In this document: in pieces, positions 1-9,782 of the stretch | Numbering within the stretch: the first letter of the stretch is position 1 | Layout of the letters: each line of letters begins with the position of its first letter | Source of the DNA: Hedera helix | Taxonomy: Eukaryota; Streptophyta; Magnoliopsida; Apiales; Araliaceae | Assembly: GCA_947179155.2 (NCBI GenBank) | Contig: OX359282.1 | Coordinates: 24,658,510-24,722,509, forward strand | Direction: 5' to 3' | DNA length: 64,000 nucleotides | The notes under the pieces: model-generated | Databases searched by the model: none | Told to the model about the DNA's origin: nothing | The model's input: the letters and a program-made list of their open reading frames with translations, nothing else | Position numbers and translations under genes: made by a program

Positions 1-456
1 AATTAAATAAATTATCATGTTAGTATAAACATGTTAATATAGTTAATAATGTGTAGTGGTAATATTTATGCCATACTTGAGTTTAATATACTTGGTTTGT
101 ATTTTGGTATAATTTATATGCTAAAAACATGTGATTGGTGGTGTTAAATCAAGTCTCAAAGTAATGACAAGAAAAATATTTTTATAAAATTTAGATTTAA
201 TGTTATAATATTATAGAACATTAAATCATGAGAAAAACAAAGCTTGAATCACTCAAAATGGAGTTATACACAAAAAGTTATGATTTGCGGTAGTTTATGT
301 GATGTAAAATTTTTTATAAAATTTTTTTTATATTAAATCATGAAAAATTAAATTTTCATGTTATAAATTGATATTAAGTGATTGGTAATTTTTTTGAATT
401 TTTAAAGCTTACTTGAAGGTGTAATTTTTATTAAAGTGGTGTATTAAAACTACTAT

Positions 457-663
457 TCACAATCTGCTAAGGGGAAAAGAAAAAGACTGGCCGCGCAATG
501 CGCGCCAGCCAAATAAATCTGACGGACAGCCGTACAAAACGACGCCGTTTGGCGCATAAAAAGTTAACCCGCGCGCAATGCGCGGAGGCCGGCTTCGGGG
601 TCTCCAAAACGGCACCGTTTTGGCCCCGGGTTTTTGTAAGGCGCGCCATGCGCGGAACCAGTT
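457..663. repeat. GC-rich palindromic island inside the LTR
   Basis: This ~200-bp GC-rich block sits in very AT-rich surroundings. It holds three copies of a GCGCAATGCGCG-type imperfect palindrome (about 490-506, 569-585, 641-655; the last has CATG at its centre). It also has a stem of two perfect 9-bp arms, CCAAAACGG and CCGTTTTGG, separated by CA at 604-623, and a related AAACGACGCCGTTT at about 538-551. Short ORFs cross it on both strands, but they are by-products of stop-poor GC-rich DNA. The identical block in the other LTR is at 7391-7597. Confidence 0.85.
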
Positions 664-852
664 TTCGGCGGAAATTACCATAATGCCCCTCCGTTCGGTT
701 TTCTGATTAATTACAAAACTGCCATCGGTCCGGTTTTTCAGTTTATTTACGATTTTGCCATTCTGGATAATTTAAATTAATTTAAATGTTTAAAAATTAA
801 TTTAAAATTATAACAAAAATATTAATAATACAAAAATGATATTTAGGTATTG

Positions 853-1239
853 AATATTATATTTTCCAAATATAATAAGTATTTAGGATTAATATTTAAA
901 TATTGTAAATATTAATCTAGTTAGTTTAATATTATATTTTTCAAATATAATAAGTATTTAGGATTTATATTTAAATGTTGTAAATATTAATCTAGTTAGT
1001 TTAATATTATATTTTTCAAATATAATAAGTATTTAGGATTAATATTTAAATGTGGTAAATATTAATCTAGTTAGTTTAATATTATATTTTTCAAATATAA
1101 TAACTGTTTAGGATTAATATTTAAATTTTGTAAATATTAATCTAGTTAGTTTAATATTATATTTTTCAAATATAATAAGTATTTAGGATTAATATTTAAA
1201 TGTTGTAAATATTAATCTAGTTAGTTTAATATTATATCT
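853..1239. repeat. 75-bp tandem repeat, about 5 copies, in the 5' LTR
   Basis: The unit contains TATTTAGGATTAATATTTAA and TATTAATCTAGTTAGTTTAA. The GGATT landmark recurs at 886, 961, 1036, 1111 and 1186, an exact 75-bp period. Units differ by only a few substitutions (for example a variant TAACTGTTTAGG in the fourth), so the array expanded before the element last transposed, because both LTRs carry the same variants. Confidence 0.93.
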
Positions 1240-1700
1240 TCTGAATTTATGATTAAATTAATTATTATTTATATTAAATAATAAACAAGGATGATAAATT
1301 AATTAATTATTATTTAATTACTATTAAATAATAATTAAAGATAACTAAGATTGATTATTTAATTATTTATTATTTGATTAACTTTAAATAATAAATAAAT
1401 TCAGTGAGTTATTATTTATTATTAAATAATAACTAATGATATTTGAGTATTTACTATATAATTTTATTATTTATTATTTAATTAACTTTAAATAATAAAT
1501 GAATCTAGTTAATTAGTTATTATTTATTATTAAATAATAACTAAAGATATTTGATTATTTTTAATATAATATAATTATTTATTATTTGATTAATTTTAAA
1601 TAATAAATAAATCTAGTAAGTTATTATTTATTATTAAATAATAACTAAAGGTAGTTAATTACTTACTATTTAATTAATGATAAATAGTAATTAAATGAAA
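1240..1700. repeat. AT-rich array of hairpins in the LTR
   Basis: Repeated self-complementary blocks of the form TTATTATTTATTATTAAATAATAA are separated by short spacers, so the strand can form a series of AT hairpins. The same module is at 8174-8634 in the 3' LTR, and analogous arrays occur in two other large LTRs of the window (36110-36625 and about 44020-44520). No coding content. Confidence 0.75.
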
Positions 1701-2417
1701 TTAAATTTAATGAAATAAAGAAAATGTCTTTTAACTCTTTTGTTTAAACAATTATAATAAATTGTTTAATAGTTTAATAAGTGTCCAACACTTAAGAAAA
1801 ATATTTTCTAATTTATTAAATTATTAACCTAATTTGATTGAGGGTCTATAAGGTTAATAATATTGTTTTGACTGATGTAAATTATGTGTTAGTACTTATT
1901 TGTGGTAGATAAGTTTCTTAATGAGCGTATAGTTGTACAAATACGCTGTACTAATTATTAGACCAACTTTACTAATGTTAGGTCTTTCAAAGCCAGTTAG
2001 TTAAAGCTAGACATTAATTGTAGCTGAGCAAACAGGCAAGTTTCCTAAACCCTACTCAATTTATATTCGAGCAGGATATATTATTTTATTGTTCAAGTCC
2101 CTAACTCAAATTCAAGTTATTACGTTTCAAGCATGCTATGGTTTAATTTTGTATAATTATTCCACATCTTTAAATTGTTGATTCGCACATAGTGCTTGTT
2201 GCATGTGTTCATCAGGTATGAAAGGCTGATCACCTTCATTACCATAAGGTTCAGTTAAAATTGTTCATGGTCATTATTGACACTCACATTACTTGATTCA
2301 GTTATTCAATTATTGAAATTATGATTCGTACTCTTTCACAATTATTATATTGTTGAAAATCCGAAAGCTTGTTCTTTCTTTCAATCATGATATATCGTTA
2401 TTGTATTTAAACTTGCT

Positions 2418-2434
2418 GAGCAAAGTCGTTGCTC
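2418..2434 (+). other. Stem-loop near the 3' end of the LTR
   Basis: GAGCAA-AGTCG-TTGCTC forms a perfect 6-bp stem with a 5-nt loop, embedded in CTTGCTGAGCAA...CTCACTCTTGCT and lying about 310 bp before the LTR end. Equivalent structures occur at the same relative place in other LTRs here (9352, 37481, 45336, and 51862 on the minus strand). An RNA element is inferred; no function is shown. Confidence 0.6.
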
Positions 2435-2748
2435 ACTCTTGCTATATCATGATAACAAATTTCAGAATAATACGAATGTCCGAGGAGAGACGGAGACAGA
2501 AGCAAAAGACAAGATTATAGTGTTATTCATTATAACTAAATTGTTATATGATGTAAGTAATTTTGTAAACCTTTTTATGAATCTAAAGGTATATATGTAG
2601 GTTAAGGTTAGAAACCTTGGGAAATGTTGTAGAATAAACAATTTATGTTTATATATTCCGCATTAGTTATAGAACGTGTATGAAGATGATGTATCGTGAC
2701 GTACCAAGTCTAGGGTTAAAGGAACCCGGATTTGGGGTCGTCACAAGT

Positions 2749-2760
2749 TGGTATCAAAGC
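2749..2760 (+). other. Primer binding site, initiator tRNA-Met type (LARD)
   Basis: TGGTATCAAAGC lies three bases after the LTR end. The canonical plant iMet primer site is TGGTATCAGAGC, so this one has a single mismatch. It marks the start of minus-strand DNA synthesis and fixes the + orientation of the element. Confidence 0.85.
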
Positions 2761-3319
2761 TGATAGGTTATAGTTCTTAGGTAGCAGTACCTTAGGCTAT
2801 AATCATGGAAAGATAATGAAGACAGTGAAAGGATAAACTCAGATAAAGTTTAGAAGTGAACATATACAGTTCATAAAGGAGGAAATAAATCTATATAGAT
2901 ACATAGATATATGAAAAGATTCAAAGAAAGATCTTCAATGAGTGTAATCCAAATAAATGGAATAAGAATCAGGGAACACTTGATTCAAGAATTTAAAAAG
3001 AGAAAGATCGTATAGTAAAATGATCAGAGATGAATGATAAGATGATAGGATTAAACGATCCTAGAATAAAGGAGAAATAGTACAGTGAAATCAATTGTGT
3101 TATAAGATCACGATGATCATAGTAAAATCATGGAATGACAAATGGTTTGTTAAATGATAAAGAGGTGGTTTTGATAGCATGGTGCTATAACAATGAAGAT
3201 ACTGAAATAGTAACAAGTGAACTCTTGAAGTGTTGAGTGTGATAAGGTATGAATTGACAAAATTCATATCAAGTTAAGAGAAGTTAGAGGTTTGTAGTTT
3301 TTTAATTGAGGACTCATAT

Positions 3320-3560
3320 TAGTGGCTGAGTTGTACAATTCCTTGTATGGGCGGGGAATTAGTGCTTGGTTTTAGAACCGCTTAGCTTTCTATATTGATA
3401 CAGTGGTTGAGTTGAACAGTCCTTTGTATGGGCAGGGGATTTGTTTTTGGTTTAACGACCGCTTAACTTCCTATATTGATTAGTGGCTGAGTTGACCAAT
3501 TTCTTGTATGGGCAGGAGATTGTGTTTGGTTTGACGACCACTTGGCTTCCTATAATGATA
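3320..3560 (+). repeat. Three-unit ~80-bp tandem repeat in the LARD interior
   Basis: Units begin at about 3320, 3401 and 3481. Each reads roughly AGTGGCTGAGTTG, a variable stretch, then CTTGTATGGGCAGG, TTGGTTT, an ACGACCGCTT-like block and CTTCCTATATTGAT. They are diverged (roughly 75-85% by eye), unlike the near-identical 75-bp repeats in the LTR, so they are older. Confidence 0.85.
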
Positions 3561-5037
3561 ATCAACTGAAACCTGGTGTCGCGCTATTCACTATATGTAT
3601 GTTGAGAAGGTGATTCTTTTCTCATGTGTATAACGGATAGGTAGAGGATGTTAAGATAAGTTCGTGTTCTGAGAACTGACACGCATAGTAAGTTCGTGAC
3701 TCATAGTCATGTGGTGGAGCCCCTCAGCGAATGGGCAACTTTGGCCTGACTATGACAAGTTCCTCAAACCATATGATTGTGGTAAGTTGCTGAGCCCAAA
3801 TATGTGGTAAGTTTGATGAACAGTAGGTATGGATAGAGTTAAGTAGTCAGGTTAAGGCTATAATAGATATAGTTATTAAGCTGGAAAAGAATGTGGAGGA
3901 AAAATTTGAGGTGTTTTGAGGTTTTAGGATATTCCAAATCTTCTAGCTATGCTAGACTTTGAAATTCTTAAAAATCGTGCCAAATTCGCACTTTTGTGCT
4001 TTTGAAAAGACAAATGTATTTTTGAAATCATTAATGCATTTAGTGCAGAGATGATAACCGATGGAGTCATCAATGCAGAGTAACCTAGTGTTGGATGTAT
4101 TTTTAAGCCCACTATGGTATGATGTAATATGACAAAGTCAAAATGATTTTTAGTATTTTGAAACGTTTAAAGAAGAGTCTATGCTAATTGTTTCGGCAAG
4201 ACAAATTGATTTGAAAATATCAAAATGTATTTATAAAATCATCACACGCCATTAAAGCCATGGTGCAGAGATGAAAAAGACGGAATCCTCAACGCACTGT
4301 TGCAACGGTGCGGTATCATGAAGTCCTATAAATGAATTTTAGTACTTTAACTAATCTGAAATGATTTTTTTTTTTTTTTTTGAATCGTAATATACGAACA
4401 GTTCAATGATGTGAGTCTATGTCATTTATTTTGACTGGACACTTTTGGTCAGAAATGACTCAAGTTTTATTTCCAATCCAACTTATGCTGGAGCGGAATT
4501 TTGTAGTAAGTCTGAGGTGAACAACCCCGTAATGGGGGATATGTCAGAGCCATGAATAAAGAACCCGCGAGGGGGCGCCCAACAGTGGTGGCATGCTGAT
4601 ATGGGTTGGTAAATCCAAAGAGTTCGACCCCGTGAGAAGTCGTTGTGCACAACGCAGAAGTACGATAGGCTGATCACCTAGCGTACACCTATAGAATGTT
4701 TTCAGTCTTTGTGATTGATAAACACTCTGTTTATAAGTATTTACAAGGATAAATACTATTTATTCGGAATTCAGTTAATTCCATGTTCACAGTCTTGATG
4801 ACCCCTCAGCATATTATGAAAGTTTTAATGAATATTTTGATTTTCAATTTATTCTTCTGTAAGATATTGATTTTCAATTTATTCTTCTGCAAGATATTCC
4901 ATTGTTCTGGAATTATGAGTTTAGAAGTATGAACTTCCTAGAAAAGGGTGGTCATAGAATTTGATGAGTAAAGAGTTATACTCATAGATGAAAATTGGTA
5001 GAAATGTGTATGAGATAATTTCGGGGACGAAATTTTT

Positions 5038-5052
5038 AGAAGAAGGGGTGAA
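5038..5052 (+). other. Polypurine tract of the LARD
   Basis: AGAAGAAGGGGTGAA directly precedes the 3' LTR start TGTAATATCCCGG. One T interrupts the tract. Its place and composition fit the plus-strand primer. Confidence 0.75.
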
Positions 5053-7390
5053 TGTAATATCCCGGATATTAAAATGAATTAGAAATAAAATATTTAATAT
5101 TTAATAAAGGTTGGAGTTTGATAACCTAGTAGTGATAGATAAATAGAAGTCCAAATTAAATTTAACGGACTAACTTAGATATGGTGATATCAAAATTTTT
5201 GATACGTTAGCAAGCAAAGTGATAATTCAATAAACTTGACTAACAACAAGTCTAATTAAATTAAGAGAATTAATTAGTAGAGTTATGTAATTATGCGACG
5301 TGGTTGCGTGTAAATTAAATATGTATTTATATGAATATATATATGCGTGCATATTTAGTAACATAATTTAATGGTTAATTAAATTGTGATAAATAGATAG
5401 ATTAATATTAAATTAATCCGAATTGAATTAAAAGGTTTATTGTGGAATTAATTATATTCATTAATCAACAATTATGCAAATTGTTGATAAATTATTTGCG
5501 AGGAATAATTATGTAATTTATATAATTATAAATTATATAAAGTAGTTGAATTAATGAAGGGAAATTAGTAATTGTATATATGTACAATATTTAAGTTCAT
5601 ATATATGTACATATATATAAAGGGATTAAATTAATTGTGTAATTTTAAGTAGTAATTGAATATGTTAAATGAATATATTCTATAATTAAATAAATCATTG
5701 TAAATGATTTATGAGAGTGAGAAATTGAATTATACAATTATTTGTGTAATATTAATTAAATAATTTAATAAATTATTTAAATAAGAAATTGAGTAAATAT
5801 ATTATTATTTCAATGTATTTTCGGGTAAATGGAATTATTTCCATAATTGATGATAAATGAATTATTTAATGTAAATGTATTAAATAATTTAATTTGTGGC
5901 CTAAATAATATATATTAAATTATATATTGTATTTATTTTAATTTCATAATTTATTGTGAAATTATTTTCGAGGTAAGGTAATGTGTATAAATAATATATA
6001 TAGATTATATATATTATTCTTAGCAAACACACTCTAAAGTTTTAATATCAAAATAATTGACAAGTTGTCATTAATTAAATATTTAATTAAATTGAATATA
6101 ATGAGTGAATTAAATTTTATAAATTAATTAATATGATAATTAATTAATGTAAATAATGTAAAATATTATTAATAATATTATTAGTCCATTTAGTAATTTA
6201 ATACTTATGGGTTAGAATATTTAATTATTTATTCAATCTAATTATTTATTTAATCATGGATTGAATAATTAATGTGTAAATTATTAAATTAGCCCAACAT
6301 GGGTCAATTAGTAGCCCAAGTGGAGAATAATATAATCTGACAATTTAGTAGCCCAAACAATTTAATAGAAGCCCAATTGGTATTTTAAATTAAAGCCCAA
6401 TGATTGGCCCACTTGAAAAATACTTAATTAAACAATTATTTATTAAAAAGTGACATGTGACAAACATTTTGGGACATTAAAGGAGCATGTTGCCGGCAAG
6501 GAAGGAAAAAGATGGTGAAATGATATTGTTTTATTATTTTATTTTTCATTTAATTAAAGTAAGGTTGCTTGTATGGTTTTTATTTTATGGACCATACCTC
6601 TTTTCACCCACTTAGTCCTTGGCTTAAATCTCTTGCACAAGTCTCCAACTACTCTCATGATGGTAAATTTTAATAGATATAGAATTTATATCTATCCAAA
6701 TTGTAAGTATACTTACAATTTAGGAGTTTTGTTATTCATTTTCTATCTTTCATCTTCTAAGTCTTGAGAGCAAAATATTGAGAGGATAAATATTTGAGAG
6801 AGATTTTGGGTGGAGCTTCAAGGAAGAAGAAGAAAGCATAAGTTAGTTCATGACATTCACAACCCATTTTGGAAGAAAAATGAAGATAATCATTAAAATG
6901 AGGTAATGATTATTTTAAATGTAGTTTGTTTTTAAATTAAATAAATTATCATGTTAGTATAAACATGTTAATATAGTTAATAATGTGTAGTGGTAATATT
7001 TATGCCATACTTGAGTTTAATATACTTGGTTTGTATTTTGGTATAATTTATATGCTAAAAACATGTGATTGGTGGTGTTAAATCAAGTCTCAAAGTAATG
7101 ACAAGAAAAATATTTTTATAAAATTTAGATTTAATGTTATAATATTATAGAACATTAAATCATGAGAAAAACAAAGCTTGAATCACTCAAAATGGAGTTA
7201 TACACAAAAAGTTATGATTTGTGGTAGTTTATGTGATGTAAAAATTTTTATAAAAATTTTTTTATATTAAATCATGAAAAATTAAATTTTCATGTTATAA
7301 ATTGATATTAAGTGATTGGTAATTTTTTTGAATTTTTAAAGCTTACTTGAAGGTGTAATTTTTATTAAAGTGGTGTATTAAAACTACTAT

Positions 7391-7597
7391 TCACAATCTG
7401 CTAAGGGGAAAAGAAAAAGACTGGCCGCGCAATGCGCGCCAGCCAAATAAATCTGACGGACAGCCGTACAAAACGACGCCGTTTGGCGCATAAAAAGTTA
7501 ACCCGCGCGCAATGCGCGGAGGCCGGCTTCGGGGTCTCCAAAACGGCACCGTTTTGGCCCCGGGTTTTTGTAAGGCGCGCCATGCGCGGAACCAGTT
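7391..7597. repeat. GC-rich palindromic island, 3' LTR copy
   Basis: Same block as at 457-663, including the three GCGC palindromes and the CCAAAACGG/CCGTTTTGG stem at about 7538-7557. The short ORFs here translate identically to those in the 5' copy, which reflects LTR identity and not selection. Confidence 0.85.
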
Positions 7598-7786
7598 TTC
7601 GGCGGAAATTACCATAATGCCCCTCCGTTCGGTTTTCTGATTAATTACAAAACTGCCATCGGTCCGGTTTTTCAGTTTATTTACGATTTTGCCATTCTGG
7701 ATAATTTAAATTAATTTAAATGTTTAAAAATTAATTTAAAATTATAACAAAAATATTAATAATACAAAAATGATATTTAGGTATTG

Positions 7787-8173
7787 AATATTATATTTTC
7801 CAAATATAATAAGTATTTAGGATTAATATTTAAATATTGTAAATATTAATCTAGTTAGTTTAATATTATATTTTTCAAATATAATAAGTATTTAGGATTT
7901 ATATTTAAATGTTGTAAATATTAATCTAGTTAGTTTAATATTATATTTTTCAAATATAATAAGTATTTAGGATTAATATTTAAATGTGGTAAATATTAAT
8001 CTAGTTAGTTTAATATTATATTTTTCAAATATAATAACTGTTTAGGATTAATATTTAAATTTTGTAAATATTAATCTAGTTAGTTTAATATTATATTTTT
8101 CAAATATAATAAGTATTTAGGATTAATATTTAAATGTTGTAAATATTAATCTAGTTAGTTTAATATTATATCT
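7787..8173. repeat. 75-bp tandem repeat, about 5 copies, in the 3' LTR
   Basis: This is the counterpart of 853-1239 with the same unit order and the same unit-specific variants. The array was copied with the LTR and did not expand independently since insertion. Confidence 0.93.
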
Positions 8174-9351
8174 TCTGAATTTATGATTAAATTAATTATT
8201 ATTTATATTAAATAATAAACAAGGATGATAAATTAATTAATTATTATTTAATTACTATTAAATAATAATTAAAGATAACTAAGATTGATTATTTAATTAT
8301 TTATTATTTGATTAACTTTAAATAATAAATAAATTCAGTGAGTTATTATTTATTATTAAATAATAACTAATGATATTTGAGTATTTACTATATAATTTTA
8401 TTATTTATTATTTAATTAACTTTAAATAATAAATGAATCTAGTTAATTAGTTATTATTTATTATTAAATAATAACTAAAGATATTTGATTATTTTTAATA
8501 TAATATAATTATTTATTATTTGATTAATTTTAAATAATAAATAAATCTAGTAAGTTATTATTTATTATTAAATAATAACTAAAGGTAGTTAATTACTTAC
8601 TATTTAATTAATGATAAATAGTAATTAAATGAAATTAAATTTAATGAAATAAAGAAAATGTCTTTTAACTCTTTTGTTTAAACAATTATAATAAATTGTT
8701 TAATAGTTTAATAAGTGTCCAACACTTAAGAAAAATATTTTCTAATTTATTAAATTATTAACCTAATTTGATTGAGGGTCTATAAGGTTAATAATATTGT
8801 TTTGACTGATGTAAATTATGTGTTAGTACTTATTTGTGGTAGATAAGTTTCTTAATGAGCGTATAGTTGTACAAATACGCTGTACTAATTATTAGACCAA
8901 CTTTACTAATGTTAGGTCTTTCAAAGCCAGTTAGTTAAAGCTAGACATTAATTGTAGCTGAGCAAACAGGCAAGTTTCCTAAACCCTACTCAATTTATAT
9001 TCGAGCAGGATATATTATTTTATTGTTCAAGTCCCTAACTCAAATTCAAGTTATTACGTTTCAAGCATGCTATGGTTTAATTTTGTATAATTATTCCACA
9101 TCTTTAAATTGTTGATTCGCACATAGTGCTTGTTGCATGTGTTCATCAGGTATGAAAGGCTGATCACCTTCATTACCATAAGGTTCAGTTAAAATTGTTC
9201 ATGGTCATTATTGACACTCACATTACTTGATTCAGTTATTCAATTATTGAAATTATGATTCGTACTCTTTCACAATTATTATATTGTTGAAAATCCGAAA
9301 GCTTGTTCTTTCTTTCAATCATGATATATCGTTATTGTATTTAAACTTGCT

Positions 9352-9368
9352 GAGCAAAGTCGTTGCTC
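9352..9368 (+). other. Stem-loop near the 3' end, 3' LTR copy
   Basis: Identical to 2418-2434: GAGCAA-AGTCG-TTGCTC. Confidence 0.6.
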
Positions 9369-9679
9369 ACTCTTGCTATATCATGATAACAAATTTCAGA
9401 ATAATACGAATGTCCGAGGAGAGACGAAGACAGAAGCAAAAGACAAGATTATAGTGTTATTCATTATAACTAAATTGTTATATGATGTAAGTAATTTTGT
9501 AAACCTTTTTATGAATCTAAAGGTATATATGTAGGTTAAGGTTAGAAACCTTGGGAAATGTTGTAGAATAAACAATTTATGTTTATATATTCCGCATTAG
9601 TTATAGAACGTGTATGAAGATGATGTATCGTGACGTACCAAGTCTAGGGTTAAAGGAACCCGGATTTGGGGTCGTCACA

Positions 9680-9782
9680 TTTTACATATATATAAAAGAA
9701 TAATAAAATATATTAATTTGAAAAATGGTCAATTTAATCATAAAAGTCAATAGATAACTTTTATCCTGGGATTGAGGGAGTA
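9680..9782. mobile_element. Right-hand remnant of a Stowaway-like MITE
   Basis: The stretch ends in CCTGGGATTGAGGGAGTA, a terminus of the plant Stowaway (Tc1/mariner) MITE type whose other end reads TACTCCCTC. The matching left half is absent, which would be explained if the LARD inserted into this MITE and the left half lies beyond the window. Confidence 0.5.

Larger units (their letters stand above)
1..2745 (+). mobile_element. 5' LTR (3' part only) of a LARD-type retrotransposon
   Basis: This segment is repeated almost perfectly at 6935-9679 with a constant offset of 6,934 bp, so no net indel separates the copies. It ends in GGGTCGTCACA, immediately followed by a tRNA-iMet-like primer binding site, which fixes it as the upstream LTR. 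By comparison with the complete 3' LTR, its first ~1,880 bp lie left of the window. Inside, in order, are a GC-rich palindromic island, five 75-bp tandem repeats, an AT-rich hairpin array and a stem-loop near the 3' end. I noticed only four substitutions between the copies (for example C/T at about 288/7222 and G/A at about 2487/9421), so the insertion is young. It encodes nothing recognisable. Confidence 0.93.
2746..5052 (+). mobile_element. Non-coding internal region of the LARD
   Basis: This 2.3-kb interval between PBS and polypurine tract has no ORF resembling gag, protease, RT, RNase H or integrase; the longest frames are about 60 codons and antisense. It is therefore a non-autonomous element that must be mobilised in trans. 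Its last 50 bp (TTTCGGGGACGAAATTTTTA, then a purine tract) look like the pol-LTR junction of chromovirus/Tekay-type gypsy elements, which suggests the helper family. It contains a three-unit 80-bp repeat at 3320-3560. A zone at 4500-4830 shares the phrase AGGCTGATCACCT with the LTR's own 3' part. Confidence 0.85.
5053..9679 (+). mobile_element. Complete 3' LTR (4,627 bp) of the LARD
   Basis: The LTR starts TGTAATATCCCGG after the polypurine tract and ends GGGTCGTCACA, giving TG...CA termini. At 4.6 kb it is longer than the 2.3-kb interior, which is the hallmark of LARDs. Order inside: an AT-rich 5' part with several AGCCCAA phrases (about 6290-6410); a leader-like purine-rich stretch (6765-6850); then the GC island, the 75-bp repeats, the AT hairpins and the terminal stem-loop. 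The target-site copy to its right would be TTTTA (9680-9684); the matching left copy is outside the window, so the duplication cannot be checked. Confidence 0.93.

Noticed and set aside
457..683. Overlapping 60-74-codon ORFs on both strands (also at 7391-7617)
   Set aside because: They sit in the GC-rich palindromic island of an LTR, overlap each other on both strands, have no domain pattern, and are identical in both copies only because the LTRs are nearly identical.
853..1239. CRISPR-like array
   Set aside because: Units are contiguous 75-bp repeats without unique spacers, inside a plant LTR; no cas genes exist in a plant nuclear context.
6573..6767. A 64-codon ORF in the 3' LTR
   Set aside because: Hydrophobic low-complexity translation of AT-rich LTR DNA; no start context or family pattern.
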